Below, one piece after another: positions 24,962 through 33,157 of a stretch of 48,846 bases of DNA. How positions within the stretch are numbered: the first letter of the stretch is position 1; each line of letters opens with the position of its first letter. Origin of the DNA: Bacteroidota bacterium (lineage in GTDB: Bacteria > Bacteroidota > Bacteroidia > Bacteroidales > JAAUTT01); the NCBI GenBank assembly GCA_023429135.1, contig JAEYWD010000085.1, positions 1 to 48,846 on the forward strand. The letters run 5' to 3'. The position numbers and the translations under genes were made by a program. Below the pieces are notes generated by a model. The model saw nothing but the letters and a program-made list of their open reading frames with translations. It searched no databases and was not told the origin of the DNA.

Positions 24962-26404
24962 TTAGCTAATAAAATTCTCATTCTTGATTGAAGAATAACT
25001 ATCTCTTATATTCCCAATATTTAAGGCCCAAACAAATGAAATATAAAAAATAACTCCTTCAAAAAAACCCAGGATAACCTTAAATAAATTTGAATTTAAA
25101 TATGAAATAGAGTAAAAAATCACTAAATTCATTGCAAAACTCAACAAAAGAATAGGGATTATATCAAAAATTTGTTCCTTTAAACCGTAATCTATCATTT
25201 TCTTTGTATATAATAAATTTATTCCTAGAGCAATAAAAGATGTTGCAACTTGCCCAATAACTATTGCCCTAATTCCAAGAGGCACAGTAATCACCAAAAT
25301 AATTACAATTATAACCTTCTTTACTATCTCAATTTTAAGTGTCAAATCGGAACGTCCCTTTACATTCATGATATTCAGGTTAATGGCATGTATAGGGTGT
25401 AACATAGCAGCAAAACACAATAATTGAATCATCCAGATACAGCCTTTCCATTTTTCAGTGAGAATTAGTGTTACAATAGGTTCAGCAAGAGCAGAAAGCA
25501 TCATCATCAAAGGGAAAACGATTATAGCGGAATTTATAATAATTTTTTTATAGGCACTTCCAAGTCTTGCTTCATTTCCTTGCAAATTGCTCAATACTGG
25601 AAAAGTAACACGACCAATAATGCTTGAAATGTTAGAAGATGGAAAGGCACTAATCTGATGAGCTCTTGTAAAAAAACCAAGATCATTGGCAGAAAAAAAC
25701 TTTCCAATTATAAGAATATATGCGTTTCCAAAAATTGTATTCAAAAGTTCAGAAAGTAAGATCTTATAACCAAATGAAAACATCACTTTAAAGCGCTTCA
25801 TACAGAATCGTCGTTGCGGAATCCATTTAGAAATATACCAAAGAACTATTATTTCAATTGACGACTTAAGATTAGCTTGAATTACCAAGGACCATACTCC
25901 GCAGCCATTAAATGCTAAACATATTCCAACTATTCCAGATATTAAAATTGAAATGACTGAAGCTTTAGTTTGTGATTTAAAGTCAAGATTAATGGTAAAT
26001 TTAGCCCTTGGGACAATACCAAAAGAGTTTATTAATACCGATAGACAAATTATTCGAGTTAACCAAATAAGTTGTGGTTGGTTGAAAAAGTCAGCAATTA
26101 AAGGAGCTATTAGGAAAAGTAATAAATAAAAAAAAACTGCAACTAATAAGTTAAAATAGAATGCTGTTGAATAATCAAGCTCATCCCTATTTTTCTTCTG
26201 AATTAAGGCTGTTACAAATCCCCCATCTATTAATAACTGTGTAACAGCTAAAAAAATACCTAACATCCCAATTAAACCATAATCCGAAGGCATTAAAATT
26301 CGGGCTAATATTAACCCTAAAATAAATTGTACACCTTGAGAGGAAAATCTTTCAATAGAACTCCATAGTATACCTTTTAATGCAATACCTCTCAATCCTG
26401 TCAT
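24962..26404 (-). CDS. wzx: Lipid-linked oligosaccharide flippase, Wzx/MOP family
   Basis: A 480-aa protein with about 14 hydrophobic segments. It starts with GIALKGILWSSIERFSSQGV and then LARILMPSDYGLIGML, the N-terminal signature of the Polysacc_synt_3 (WzxC/TuaB-like) branch. LIQKKNRDELDYSTAF follows. These proteins move undecaprenyl-linked repeat units from the cytoplasmic to the periplasmic face. It lies in the middle of the operon, 34 bp after the GT-C gene, and its 3' end lies 19 bp before the chosen start of the VioA-like gene. Together with the Wzy-like polymerase and the separate Wza/Wzc pair it makes a complete Wzx/Wzy-dependent route. Confidence 0.9.
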   Translation of the reverse strand: MTGLRGIALKGILWSSIERFSSQGVQFILGLILARILMPSDYGLIGMLGIFLAVTQLLIDGGFVTALIQKKNRDELDYSTAFYFNLLVAVFFYLLLFLIAPLIADFFNQPQLIWLTRIICLSVLINSFGIVPRAKFTINLDFKSQTKASVISILISGIVGICLAFNGCGVWSLVIQANLKSSIEIIVLWYISKWIPQRRFCMKRFKVMFSFGYKILLSELLNTIFGNAYILIIGKFFSANDLGFFTRAHQISAFPSSNISSIIGRVTFPVLSNLQGNEARLGSAYKKIIINSAIIVFPLMMMLSALAEPIVTLILTEKWKGCIWMIQLLCFAAMLHPIHAINLNIMNVKGRSDLTLKIEIVKKVIIVIILVITVPLGIRAIVIGQVATSFIALGINLLYTKKMIDYGLKEQIFDIIPILLLSFAMNLVIFYSISYLNSNLFKVILGFFEGVIFYISFVWALNIGNIRDSYSSIKNENFIS

Positions 26405-26438
26405 TTTTGAATATCTGGTAATTACTAGCTGCTTAGAA

Positions 26439-27893
26439 TTAATTAGTTATTCTTTCCAAATAAAGACCAAACTTTTTTTCGCTTTTTACTTTAAATCCAT
26501 TATCAAGAAAAAATTTCTTGTGAGAAAGGTAAATATCGCTTGGATGCTTTGGGATAATAACATTATTCACAGCTCTTGGAATTTTTCCTTCCCTTATCAT
26601 CTCAACTGGGCTTAAAAAATCGTAATTATGTACAGGATTGCGATAATTACAACTAACATATAGCACGTTGTTGCCTCTTACATAAACAGAAGTACCACTT
26701 TTAAAGATTTGCAGAGCTTCAGTTTTAAAATCAATTTCATATGATTTCTTTAAAATAACATTTGTTTTAAAATGATATATAAAAATTTTGGGAGACATAT
26801 AAAAAGCTGCAGGGAGTGAAACTAAGAAACATATTATCAAAAAGTATCTAAATAAAATATATTTAGCTATCAAATCTCGTTTGTTCCAATAGTCATTTAG
26901 CATTATTGCCCAAAGCATTATTGACCAAGGTAGAATCAATTGAAAATAGTGAGCATATTGTCGCACATATACAACTGCAATAGAAATTAAACCAACAATA
27001 AATATACCGTCCTTAAGAAAGGTTGTATTCTTTTCATTTTTATCAATCATCCGATAGATAGGATAAACAATAAATGGCATAAATTCGATTAGATGTAATA
27101 CTATTACTTTGAACTTTTCGTACCAACCAATATTAATAAATGAAAATTGGGTTTTTGCATAAGACGTTGCACCGTCTCCTATAAATCCAAAAGCCACCAA
27201 ACTCTCCAATAAGCTTGCTTTGGTAAATAAAACAAAAATAAAGTATGGTATTAAGATTGCCGAAAACCACAATATTATACTAATTAAGAATTCCTTAAAA
27301 CTAATCTCCTTGATAAAAAGTCGATAAAACATCCATATACCAATTCCTATAGCAAACAATGCAGAATATTGCTTGCACATGATTGATATACCCATAAGTA
27401 ATCCTGAACATATAATTCTTAATATGTTGTTATTTTTAGCTGTTATTAAAATAAATGATGTTAAAGCAAAAAAAAGTTGAAAAGGCTCTAAAAGAAAATA
27501 AAAAGTTGTTAACCTAAATAGTAGAAAAGTATAAATACATAGAAATAATAAGCTCCAATTTAATGAAAACTTAAGTCGGTATTTAAAAATAGAAAATATC
27601 AAAAAAATATTGCTTAAAGAGAATAAGAATATAGTAATAGCGGCAATCTCGTAAGAAGTGCCAAAAAGTAAAAAGAATCCTGCCAGAATATAATAAACAA
27701 AAGGTGTATATTGTGTTTTAACATCAAAAGTTGGAACATATCCATCCAGAATGTCCCTTGCAATTGGTATATAATAATTTGAATCAGGAGCTGGTTCAAC
27801 AATGAGACCTGTATATAAAAGAGCCAATACTTCTAAAATGAGTAATAATAATAAAATATAACTTAGATTGTTTTTACTTGTCAAATTAAGCAT
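26439..27893 (-). CDS. GT-C membrane glycosyltransferase (GT39/ArnT-like)
   Basis: A 484-aa polytopic protein with roughly 10-11 membrane segments in the first 370 residues and a soluble C-terminal region. The first extracytoplasmic loop has EPAPDSNYYIPIARDILDGY, matching the acidic loop motif of GT39/GT83-type enzymes that use polyprenyl-phosphate sugars as donors. The next gene upstream encodes a GtrB-like polyprenyl-phosphate glycosyltransferase, 4 bp away. The two therefore plausibly form a pair: GtrB loads a sugar onto the lipid carrier, and this enzyme moves it to the glycan in the periplasm. That would be a side-branch addition after flipping. The pairing is inferred from neighbourhood and family. 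Confidence 0.82.
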   Translation of the reverse strand: MLNLTSKNNLSYILLLLLILEVLALLYTGLIVEPAPDSNYYIPIARDILDGYVPTFDVKTQYTPFVYYILAGFFLLFGTSYEIAAITIFLFSLSNIFLIFSIFKYRLKFSLNWSLLFLCIYTFLLFRLTTFYFLLEPFQLFFALTSFILITAKNNNILRIICSGLLMGISIMCKQYSALFAIGIGIWMFYRLFIKEISFKEFLISIILWFSAILIPYFIFVLFTKASLLESLVAFGFIGDGATSYAKTQFSFINIGWYEKFKVIVLHLIEFMPFIVYPIYRMIDKNEKNTTFLKDGIFIVGLISIAVVYVRQYAHYFQLILPWSIMLWAIMLNDYWNKRDLIAKYILFRYFLIICFLVSLPAAFYMSPKIFIYHFKTNVILKKSYEIDFKTEALQIFKSGTSVYVRGNNVLYVSCNYRNPVHNYDFLSPVEMIREGKIPRAVNNVIIPKHPSDIYLSHKKFFLDNGFKVKSEKKFGLYLERITN

Positions 27894-27897
27894 AAAA

Positions 27898-28848
27898 CTA
27901 TTGTAATTTCTTTTTAATTATAAATCCAGGTCTATCTTTAACTTCTTCATAGATTCTCCAAATATATTCAGCAATAATACCTAATGAAAGAAGAATCAAT
28001 CCACCGAAAAATGAAATCAAAAGAATGGTAGAAGTCCACCCACGCACTTCAATTTTCCAAAAGAATTTATTCCCCCAAATTGCAATATATACGTAAAAAA
28101 GAATCAGAAAAAAAGAAATCACGGAGAAAAAAATTCCAATGAAAGAGATGAATTTAATCGGAAATGAAGAAGATGAATAAAATGTATCCTTTGCGAGTTT
28201 AACTTTTTTTTTGAATGACCATCGAGATTTACCATTGTTTAAACCAATTGGTCTATTAAATTCTAGAAACTTAGGAGAAAATCCAAGCCGTAATATCTCT
28301 GTTATTATGGATGTATTAATTGGATGTATTCTTTTGTTTAAAATATCAACAATTTCTCTATCTATCAAGAATGTATCCGTACCACCTTTTGGAAATTCAA
28401 TAACACTAAGATTATTCATTGCTTTATAATACAAATTCGAAAGTATTTTAGAAAACCAAGGATCGTCTCTATTTGCTCGTTGAGTAAAGATTACTTTTTC
28501 GCCCCTTTCCCATAATCGATAAAGATCGATAAGTAACGAATAAGGTTGTTGCTCATCATCTGGAATTACGGTAAAACAATTACCACTTGAAAGAGTTAGT
28601 CCTGCAAATATTGAATAAGAACTTGTATAATTTCTGCTAAGTTGAAATGCCTTTACATCGGGATATTCATTTTCTAATTGAATTGCTAATTCGTAAGAAT
28701 TATCGTTGGAGCCATCATCTATTATTAAGAATTCAAATGGAATATCTTCTTTATTGAGCAACTCTTTAATTTTGAAATAAGCTGAACTAATACGATTTCC
28801 GCTATAATATGATAAAAGAAGTATTGTAATTTTCCCTTTTTCAAGCAT
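27898..28848 (-). CDS. Polyprenyl-phosphate glycosyltransferase (GtrB/ArnC/DPM1-like GT2)
   Basis: A 316-aa GT2 enzyme with a C-terminal membrane anchor. The catalytic part has FLIIDDGSNDNS (40-51), the conserved AFQLSRNY block, FTVIPDDEQQP (92-102) with the acidic metal site, and GGTDTFLIDRE. Two membrane segments follow (about 225-252 and 270-292), and then the amphipathic tail YIWRIYEEVKDRPGFIIKK typical of GtrB/ArnC proteins. Such enzymes attach a sugar to undecaprenyl phosphate. It is adjacent to the GT-C gene, forming the donor/acceptor pair described there. A 3-bp gap separates it from fdtB. Confidence 0.9.
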   Translation of the reverse strand: MLEKGKITILLLSYYSGNRISSAYFKIKELLNKEDIPFEFLIIDDGSNDNSYELAIQLENEYPDVKAFQLSRNYTSSYSIFAGLTLSSGNCFTVIPDDEQQPYSLLIDLYRLWERGEKVIFTQRANRDDPWFSKILSNLYYKAMNNLSVIEFPKGGTDTFLIDREIVDILNKRIHPINTSIITEILRLGFSPKFLEFNRPIGLNNGKSRWSFKKKVKLAKDTFYSSSSFPIKFISFIGIFFSVISFFLILFYVYIAIWGNKFFWKIEVRGWTSTILLISFFGGLILLSLGIIAEYIWRIYEEVKDRPGFIIKKKLQ

Positions 28849-28851
28849 TGT

Positions 28852-29970
28852 CTAACCTTTATAAGTATTTATTATTTTGATTATATGCTCTATCTCACCA
28901 TCTTCAATTTCAGGCCCAATGGGTAAGCTTAATACCTCTCTATGAATCCTCTCAGATATTGGAAAAGAGAGATTCCCTAACTGTGGATAAGCGCCTTGTT
29001 TATTTGGCGGGATCGGGTAATGTATCAACGTTTGAATTCCATTGATATTAAGAAACTTTTGAAGATTTTCTCTTTCAATACATTTTATTACAAATAAATG
29101 CCAAACATGACCTAAATTTGTCTCTAAAGAAGAGCTACTTATGTGAGGTATTAATATAAATCCATTCTTTATATTATCGATATAATATTTGGCAATGTAT
29201 CGTCTTCTCTGGTTATCTAGATCTAACATTTTCAATTTAACAGATAAAATTGCAGCTTGAATCTCATCCAATCGCGAATTTATCCCTTTATACTCATTAA
29301 CATACTTTTTGTTGGAACCATAATTTGCTATTGTTCGTATTAAATTTGCCAAAAGGTCATCGTTAGTTGTTACTGCTCCGGCATCACCCAACGCGCCTAA
29401 GTTTTTCCCGGGGTAAAAGCTATGACCTGCAGCATCTCCTAACGATCCTGTCCGCCTCTTATCATAGTAACATCCATGAGCTTGAGCATTATCTTCTATT
29501 AACTTCAGGTTATACTTTTCAGCTAATCTTTGGATTTCGGGATGCATTGCATTTTGACCATAAAGATGAACGATCAAAATCGCTTTTGTGCGTTTAGTGA
29601 TTTTCTCTTCAATTCTGAATGGATCAATATTGTAAGTGTTGATATCAGGTTCAACAAGAATGGGTTTTAACCTGTTCTCAGTAATTGATAATATGCTAGC
29701 AATATATGTGTTTGCAGGTACTATTACTTCATCATTTTCTTTCATAAGGCCCAATTCCATATATGCTCTAAAAATCAGCCTTAATGCATCAAGTCCATTT
29801 GCAACACCAATACAATGTTTGGTACCTATGAATTTTGAATATTCCTCTTCGAAGGATTTAACTTCATCTCCCAGTAAATACCAGCCCGAAGCAATTACAC
29901 GTTTAACTGCATTTGTAAGTTCAGGCTCATATCTTTCATTTATTTTCTTTAAATCAAGAAATTTTATCAT
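28852..29970 (-). CDS. fdtB: dTDP-3-amino-3,6-dideoxyhexose transaminase
   Basis: A 372-aa DegT-family PLP aminotransferase closely resembling FdtB/QdtB. The start FLDLKKINERYEPELTNAVKR, GWYLLGDEVKSFEEEYSKFI and the PLP site HSFYPGKNLGALGDAGA (the lysine carries PLP) are all diagnostic, as is LIEDNAQAHG. FdtB converts dTDP-3-keto-6-deoxygalactose to the 3-amino sugar using glutamate. QdtB does the same on the gluco epimer, and the two cannot be separated by eye. The substrate would be made by the FdtA-type isomerases encoded four and five genes upstream in the same operon. It overlaps the preceding acyltransferase gene by 17 nt, suggesting coupling. Confidence 0.9.
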   Translation of the reverse strand: MIKFLDLKKINERYEPELTNAVKRVIASGWYLLGDEVKSFEEEYSKFIGTKHCIGVANGLDALRLIFRAYMELGLMKENDEVIVPANTYIASILSITENRLKPILVEPDINTYNIDPFRIEEKITKRTKAILIVHLYGQNAMHPEIQRLAEKYNLKLIEDNAQAHGCYYDKRRTGSLGDAAGHSFYPGKNLGALGDAGAVTTNDDLLANLIRTIANYGSNKKYVNEYKGINSRLDEIQAAILSVKLKMLDLDNQRRRYIAKYYIDNIKNGFILIPHISSSSLETNLGHVWHLFVIKCIERENLQKFLNINGIQTLIHYPIPPNKQGAYPQLGNLSFPISERIHREVLSLPIGPEIEDGEIEHIIKIINTYKG

Positions 29971-30466
29971 ATTTTAATTTTTCAATTTCAGAATTACTTA
30001 ATTTTCTAATTAATCTGGCTGGTGTACCTCCAATTATGGAATAATCATCAAAACACTTATTAACAAAACTGTTGGCTGCAACTGCACAAAACCTCCCAAG
30101 CTTAACCCCTGGTAAAATAATTGTACTAGCTCCTATCCACGAATGATCCCCGATTTCGATTTCACCAACCAATATGGGGAAAATTCTTTGAAAATAAATA
30201 CTTGCATTTGGCCCTGAGTCTGACATGATGTTTACATTTTGAGCTATGCTTACATGTGCCCCAATTATTACTTTTGCAGCATATCCATTTATAATAGAAT
30301 TCATACCAATGTATGAGTCAGATTTAATAATTAGAATATTTTCAGGTCCTCCGAATATATTGCATCGCATTGCAATTTTTGTGTTATCCCCAACACTGAC
30401 ATTATTTAATAAACTACTTGGGTCAATATTGACATTATTCCCCAAATTGATATTAGATACTATCAT
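29954..30466 (-). CDS. Hexapeptide-repeat acyltransferase (LbH fold)
   Basis: A compact 170-aa LbH acyltransferase built almost only of hexapeptide repeats: INLGNNVNIDPSSLLNNVSV, VGDNTKIAMRC, IGAHVSIAQNVNI, IGDHSWIGASTIILPGVKLG. It has an ending IGGTPARLIRK. The MSDSGPNAS loop lacks a histidine, so the usual O-acetyltransferase base is not seen. Lying directly before fdtB with a 17-nt overlap, it is a good candidate to N-acylate the 3-amino sugar (the role of FdtC/QdtC), although its N-terminus does not closely resemble FdtC. It shares one base with the upstream DegT-like gene (TAATG stop/start). Confidence 0.8.
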   Translation of the reverse strand: MIVSNINLGNNVNIDPSSLLNNVSVGDNTKIAMRCNIFGGPENILIIKSDSYIGMNSIINGYAAKVIIGAHVSIAQNVNIMSDSGPNASIYFQRIFPILVGEIEIGDHSWIGASTIILPGVKLGRFCAVAANSFVNKCFDDYSIIGGTPARLIRKLSNSEIEKLKYDKIS

Positions 30467-31389
30467 TAATTTTGTTTTAAGAAATAAACTATAGCTTCTC
30501 TGAAATACAAAAGATCACTCTTATTTAAATTTTGATGTAAGGGAATATAAAAGGTTTGCTCTCCATAAAAAACACTACATTGTATCCCCTGATTGTAAAG
30601 AAACTCCTTCATTTTTTGTAAAATAGATTCCTCTAAAGGTGCCGTAAACAAAAATACCCCAGGGACAATTCCATCATGGAGCTCCATCCGCTCTGTTAAT
30701 CCAAAAGGGGCCAGAAGCATTCTCAAATAATTATAATTCTCTAGTCTCTTTTGAATTATTTCACTTCTACTTTTGTAATAATATGAAAGTACCTTCTTCA
30801 AATACTCCTCCGCCGAAGAATCAAGCATAGTGTCTACTGTAAAATCTGTATTTACTAGCAATAATCCCCCGAATTGGATTGGAAACGCTTTAGGAAAGCT
30901 ATATATAACAAAATCGCCTACTTTATTAATATCCTGATTGTTATCTATTGAGAAAAAAGAGTGAGCGCAATCCTCAATTATTGGAATATTATAATTTTTA
31001 AGTTCCTTCAATTCTTCGTACGGAAATCCGAACTCATGGTTTACTAAAATAACTTTTGTGTTTATTTCAATTTTTCTGGACCATTTACAGAATTTCTCTA
31101 TTTCTTTTGTTACACAACTACTTATGTAAAAATTATTGGTGGTAGTTAAGATTGTAACACAATCATTAGCCTTCAAATTATAATGAGTCAAAGCTAAATT
31201 AATAGCATGTCTTCCAGAATAAGTGTACTTAAATTTTCGACTTTCAAATAAACTTTCGAGGTATTTATCAATTTCTTTAGATTTAGGTAACTTAAAATTA
31301 AAAACAACTTCTCTATTACCAAATGGGCATATCTTATAATCCGGCTTTAGTTCGTAGTATGGATTTATTATAAAATTGTTATAAACCAT
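30466..31389 (-). CDS. Divergent, shortened DegT-like PLP protein
   Basis: A 307-aa protein, some 60 residues shorter than normal DegT aminotransferases. The core can be followed: SGRHAINLALTHY (cofactor-binding loop), VTILTTTNNFYISS, IPIIEDCAHSFFS with the PLP-nitrogen aspartate, and IYSFPKAFPIQFGGLLL with a lysine in the aldimine position. The long substrate-binding segment after this is reduced and unlike FdtB. It may be an aminotransferase for another sugar or a DegT-fold protein with a new reaction. It sits between a FemAB-like gene (2-bp gap) and an acyltransferase gene (1-nt overlap), inside the FdtA-FdtB module. Confidence 0.75.
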   Translation of the reverse strand: MVYNNFIINPYYELKPDYKICPFGNREVVFNFKLPKSKEIDKYLESLFESRKFKYTYSGRHAINLALTHYNLKANDCVTILTTTNNFYISSCVTKEIEKFCKWSRKIEINTKVILVNHEFGFPYEELKELKNYNIPIIEDCAHSFFSIDNNQDINKVGDFVIYSFPKAFPIQFGGLLLVNTDFTVDTMLDSSAEEYLKKVLSYYYKSRSEIIQKRLENYNYLRMLLAPFGLTERMELHDGIVPGVFLFTAPLEESILQKMKEFLYNQGIQCSVFYGEQTFYIPLHQNLNKSDLLYFREAIVYFLKQN

Positions 31390-31391
31390 AG

Positions 31392-32330
31392 TTAATCTAT
31401 TGTATACTTATAAATATCATAAACAACACCTCGTCCTCCAAATCCCTCTTTTTGAAAAATTAAATTTTCATTTAAGAATTCACCCATACGCTCAGTTGAT
31501 TGTCCAAAATCAAATATTGGTTTGTTTGTATATTTTTGATTAATTAGTTCATCAAATAACATATCAAGTGCACCGCACTCTTTCCCAATAGAATTAGCAG
31601 AAATATACTGAACATGTATAACCTCGTCCGTTAAAAAAATTACCGTGCCTGCTACAGGTTCATTATACCGGTATGCCAGAAATAATTTGATATTATTGGG
31701 GAATTTAGAATATAAAAAGGTTATTTCTTCAAGAGTATGAACAGAATTTGTTTTATATCTTTCGTTTAAATTAGAATTTAAAATTGGCCAGAATAATTCA
31801 AACGAATTACTTTCTTCCATATAAACGCCTTCTTTTTTACTTTTTCGTAAACCACTTTTTCTTGATTCAATAAATTTAATCTTATTGTTTTGATAAATTG
31901 TAGAAGAGATATTGCAGCCAATTTTAGTAGCCCGTAATTTGAAAAGAGCGTAAATATCTTCTTGTGAAGGTTGTTTATGATAGATGTAAGGAACCGGTTT
32001 GTAAACGACTTCTTTAATTCCTTTTTTCTTCAATTCAGTATTAATAAGTTCAAAAATTATAAGAAAATCTTCAGTAACCAATTTGTCGGTAGAAATTAAA
32101 CCTCCATATGTCAAACCTTGATGTGAGTAAAAAACTTTATCAGAAATATTCCCAGGTAAAATACCTTCTGGATTTCCCTTTTTAAAAATTAAAAAGGAGA
32201 GATCATTAAAGCGATCAGAATGATAATCCATATAATCTCTATGAAATAAAAAAGTACCATTCTTGGATCTTTCAAGAACAGTAATCCAGTTATTCTTGAA
32301 CTCTGGTTTATAAATTAATATCTCTATCAT
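31392..32330 (-). CDS. FemAB/GNAT-like acyltransferase
   Basis: A 312-aa protein with the layout of the GNAT/FemAB-like proteins often found in Bacteroidota surface-glycan loci. It starts with TVLERSKNGTFLFHRDYMDYH, a hallmark of the group. The acyl-CoA or aminoacyl-tRNA-type fold follows in the C-terminal half (LFLAYRYNEPVAGTVIFLTD, then YISANSIGKECGALDMLFDE). FIFDFGQ-type residues (KPIFDFGQSTERMGEF) close the site. It probably moves an acyl or aminoacyl group onto an amino sugar of the dTDP-sugar pathway; the group and acceptor are unknown. It overlaps the upstream cupin gene by 23 nt. This neighbour set (FdtA, FemAB-like, DegT-like, LbH, FdtB) looks like one enzymatic module. Confidence 0.72.
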   Translation of the reverse strand: MIEILIYKPEFKNNWITVLERSKNGTFLFHRDYMDYHSDRFNDLSFLIFKKGNPEGILPGNISDKVFYSHQGLTYGGLISTDKLVTEDFLIIFELINTELKKKGIKEVVYKPVPYIYHKQPSQEDIYALFKLRATKIGCNISSTIYQNNKIKFIESRKSGLRKSKKEGVYMEESNSFELFWPILNSNLNERYKTNSVHTLEEITFLYSKFPNNIKLFLAYRYNEPVAGTVIFLTDEVIHVQYISANSIGKECGALDMLFDELINQKYTNKPIFDFGQSTERMGEFLNENLIFQKEGFGGRGVVYDIYKYTID

Positions 32331-32742
32331 CTAAAGAAGCGACAAAATCATGATAATTCCTAATATAATCCTCACCCGTATATAAATGTGAAGTTAAAAC
32401 CAAACAAATCGCACCTGCCGAAAAATTCAATTCATGAGCCCAGATACCCGGAGGTATATGTAAACCATAAAATGGACGATTTAGTACAACAGTTTTCTTA
32501 TTTATTCCGTCATCCAAAGTTACTTCGAAACTTCCGCTGGCAGCAATTAAAAACTGGTGACATTCTTTGTGGGCATGGGCGCCCCTGTCTTCCCCGGCTG
32601 GGATATCATAGAGATAAAAAACCCGTTTAACTTCAAAAGGTAGATTCTTCATCCCTTCAACAATAGAAATGCTTCCTGCCCGGTTTTTTACTTTTGGAAG
32701 TTCAATAATAGAGCAATCGTAAACTTTCGGATGTTGCTTCAT
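32308..32742 (-). CDS. fdtA: dTDP-sugar 3,4-ketoisomerase (FdtA-type cupin)
   Basis: A small RmlC-like cupin of 144 aa. It begins with CSIIELPKVKNRAGSISIVE. The active-site stretch is PAGEDRGAHAHKECHQFL (48-65). It contains both histidines expected in FdtA/QdtA (H56, H58) plus H62. IPPGIWAHELNFS and GEDYIRNYHDF close the fold as in the family. FdtA moves the keto group of dTDP-4-keto-6-deoxyglucose to C3, giving the substrate of FdtB in the same operon. It is the second of two tandem cupins, and its start overlaps the stop of the first by 4 nt (ATGA). The catalytic histidines are intact here, so this is the better candidate for the working isomerase. Confidence 0.9.
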   Translation of the reverse strand: MKQHPKVYDCSIIELPKVKNRAGSISIVEGMKNLPFEVKRVFYLYDIPAGEDRGAHAHKECHQFLIAASGSFEVTLDDGINKKTVVLNRPFYGLHIPPGIWAHELNFSAGAICLVLTSHLYTGEDYIRNYHDFVASLDDRDINL

Positions 32743-33131
32743 GCCTTTGATCTTAAAAACTCATCATAATCCCGAATATAATCCTTTTCATCATATTCTG
32801 TAGAAGCAAGGATAAGTGCAAGAGAATTCGTCGAAAAATTATCCAGTTTCCTCCAAACCATTTTAGGAATAAATATCCCATTATAAGATCGGTTCAGATG
32901 GAATTGGTGTTCTTTTTCACCATCATGCAGGACAACATCGAAACTTCCCGAGAGTGCAACAATCAATTCCTCTGTTTCGCGGAATGCATGGCTACCCCGG
33001 AATTCTCCACCGGGTACATCATAAATCCAATAGACTCGTTTTATAGTAAAAGGCACATGGTTCTTCTCTTCGATAAACGAAAGATTACCCCTCTCATCAA
33101 GTATCTTGGGCAGGTTGATGGTTTTAATCAT
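32739..33131 (-). CDS. FdtA-like cupin lacking one catalytic histidine
   Basis: A paralog of the following gene, 130 aa from the ATG at 33131 (MIKTINLPKILDERGNLSFI). An earlier ATG at 33152 adds seven residues without similarity. The fold is conserved: VYWIYDVPGGEFRGSHAFRE (33-52), LSGSFDVVLHDGE and DYIRDYDEFL. However, the HAH pair of FdtA reads HAF (H48, F50), and the third histidine of the motif is a glutamate. The enzyme may therefore have a different specificity, be the epimer-specific partner, or be inactive and only pair with the intact copy. It is second in the operon, 27 bp after the methyltransferase gene. Confidence 0.82.
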   Translation of the reverse strand: MIKTINLPKILDERGNLSFIEEKNHVPFTIKRVYWIYDVPGGEFRGSHAFRETEELIVALSGSFDVVLHDGEKEHQFHLNRSYNGIFIPKMVWRKLDNFSTNSLALILASTEYDEKDYIRDYDEFLRSKA

Positions 33132-33157
33132 TAGATCGAAATTTATCGACAAAATTT

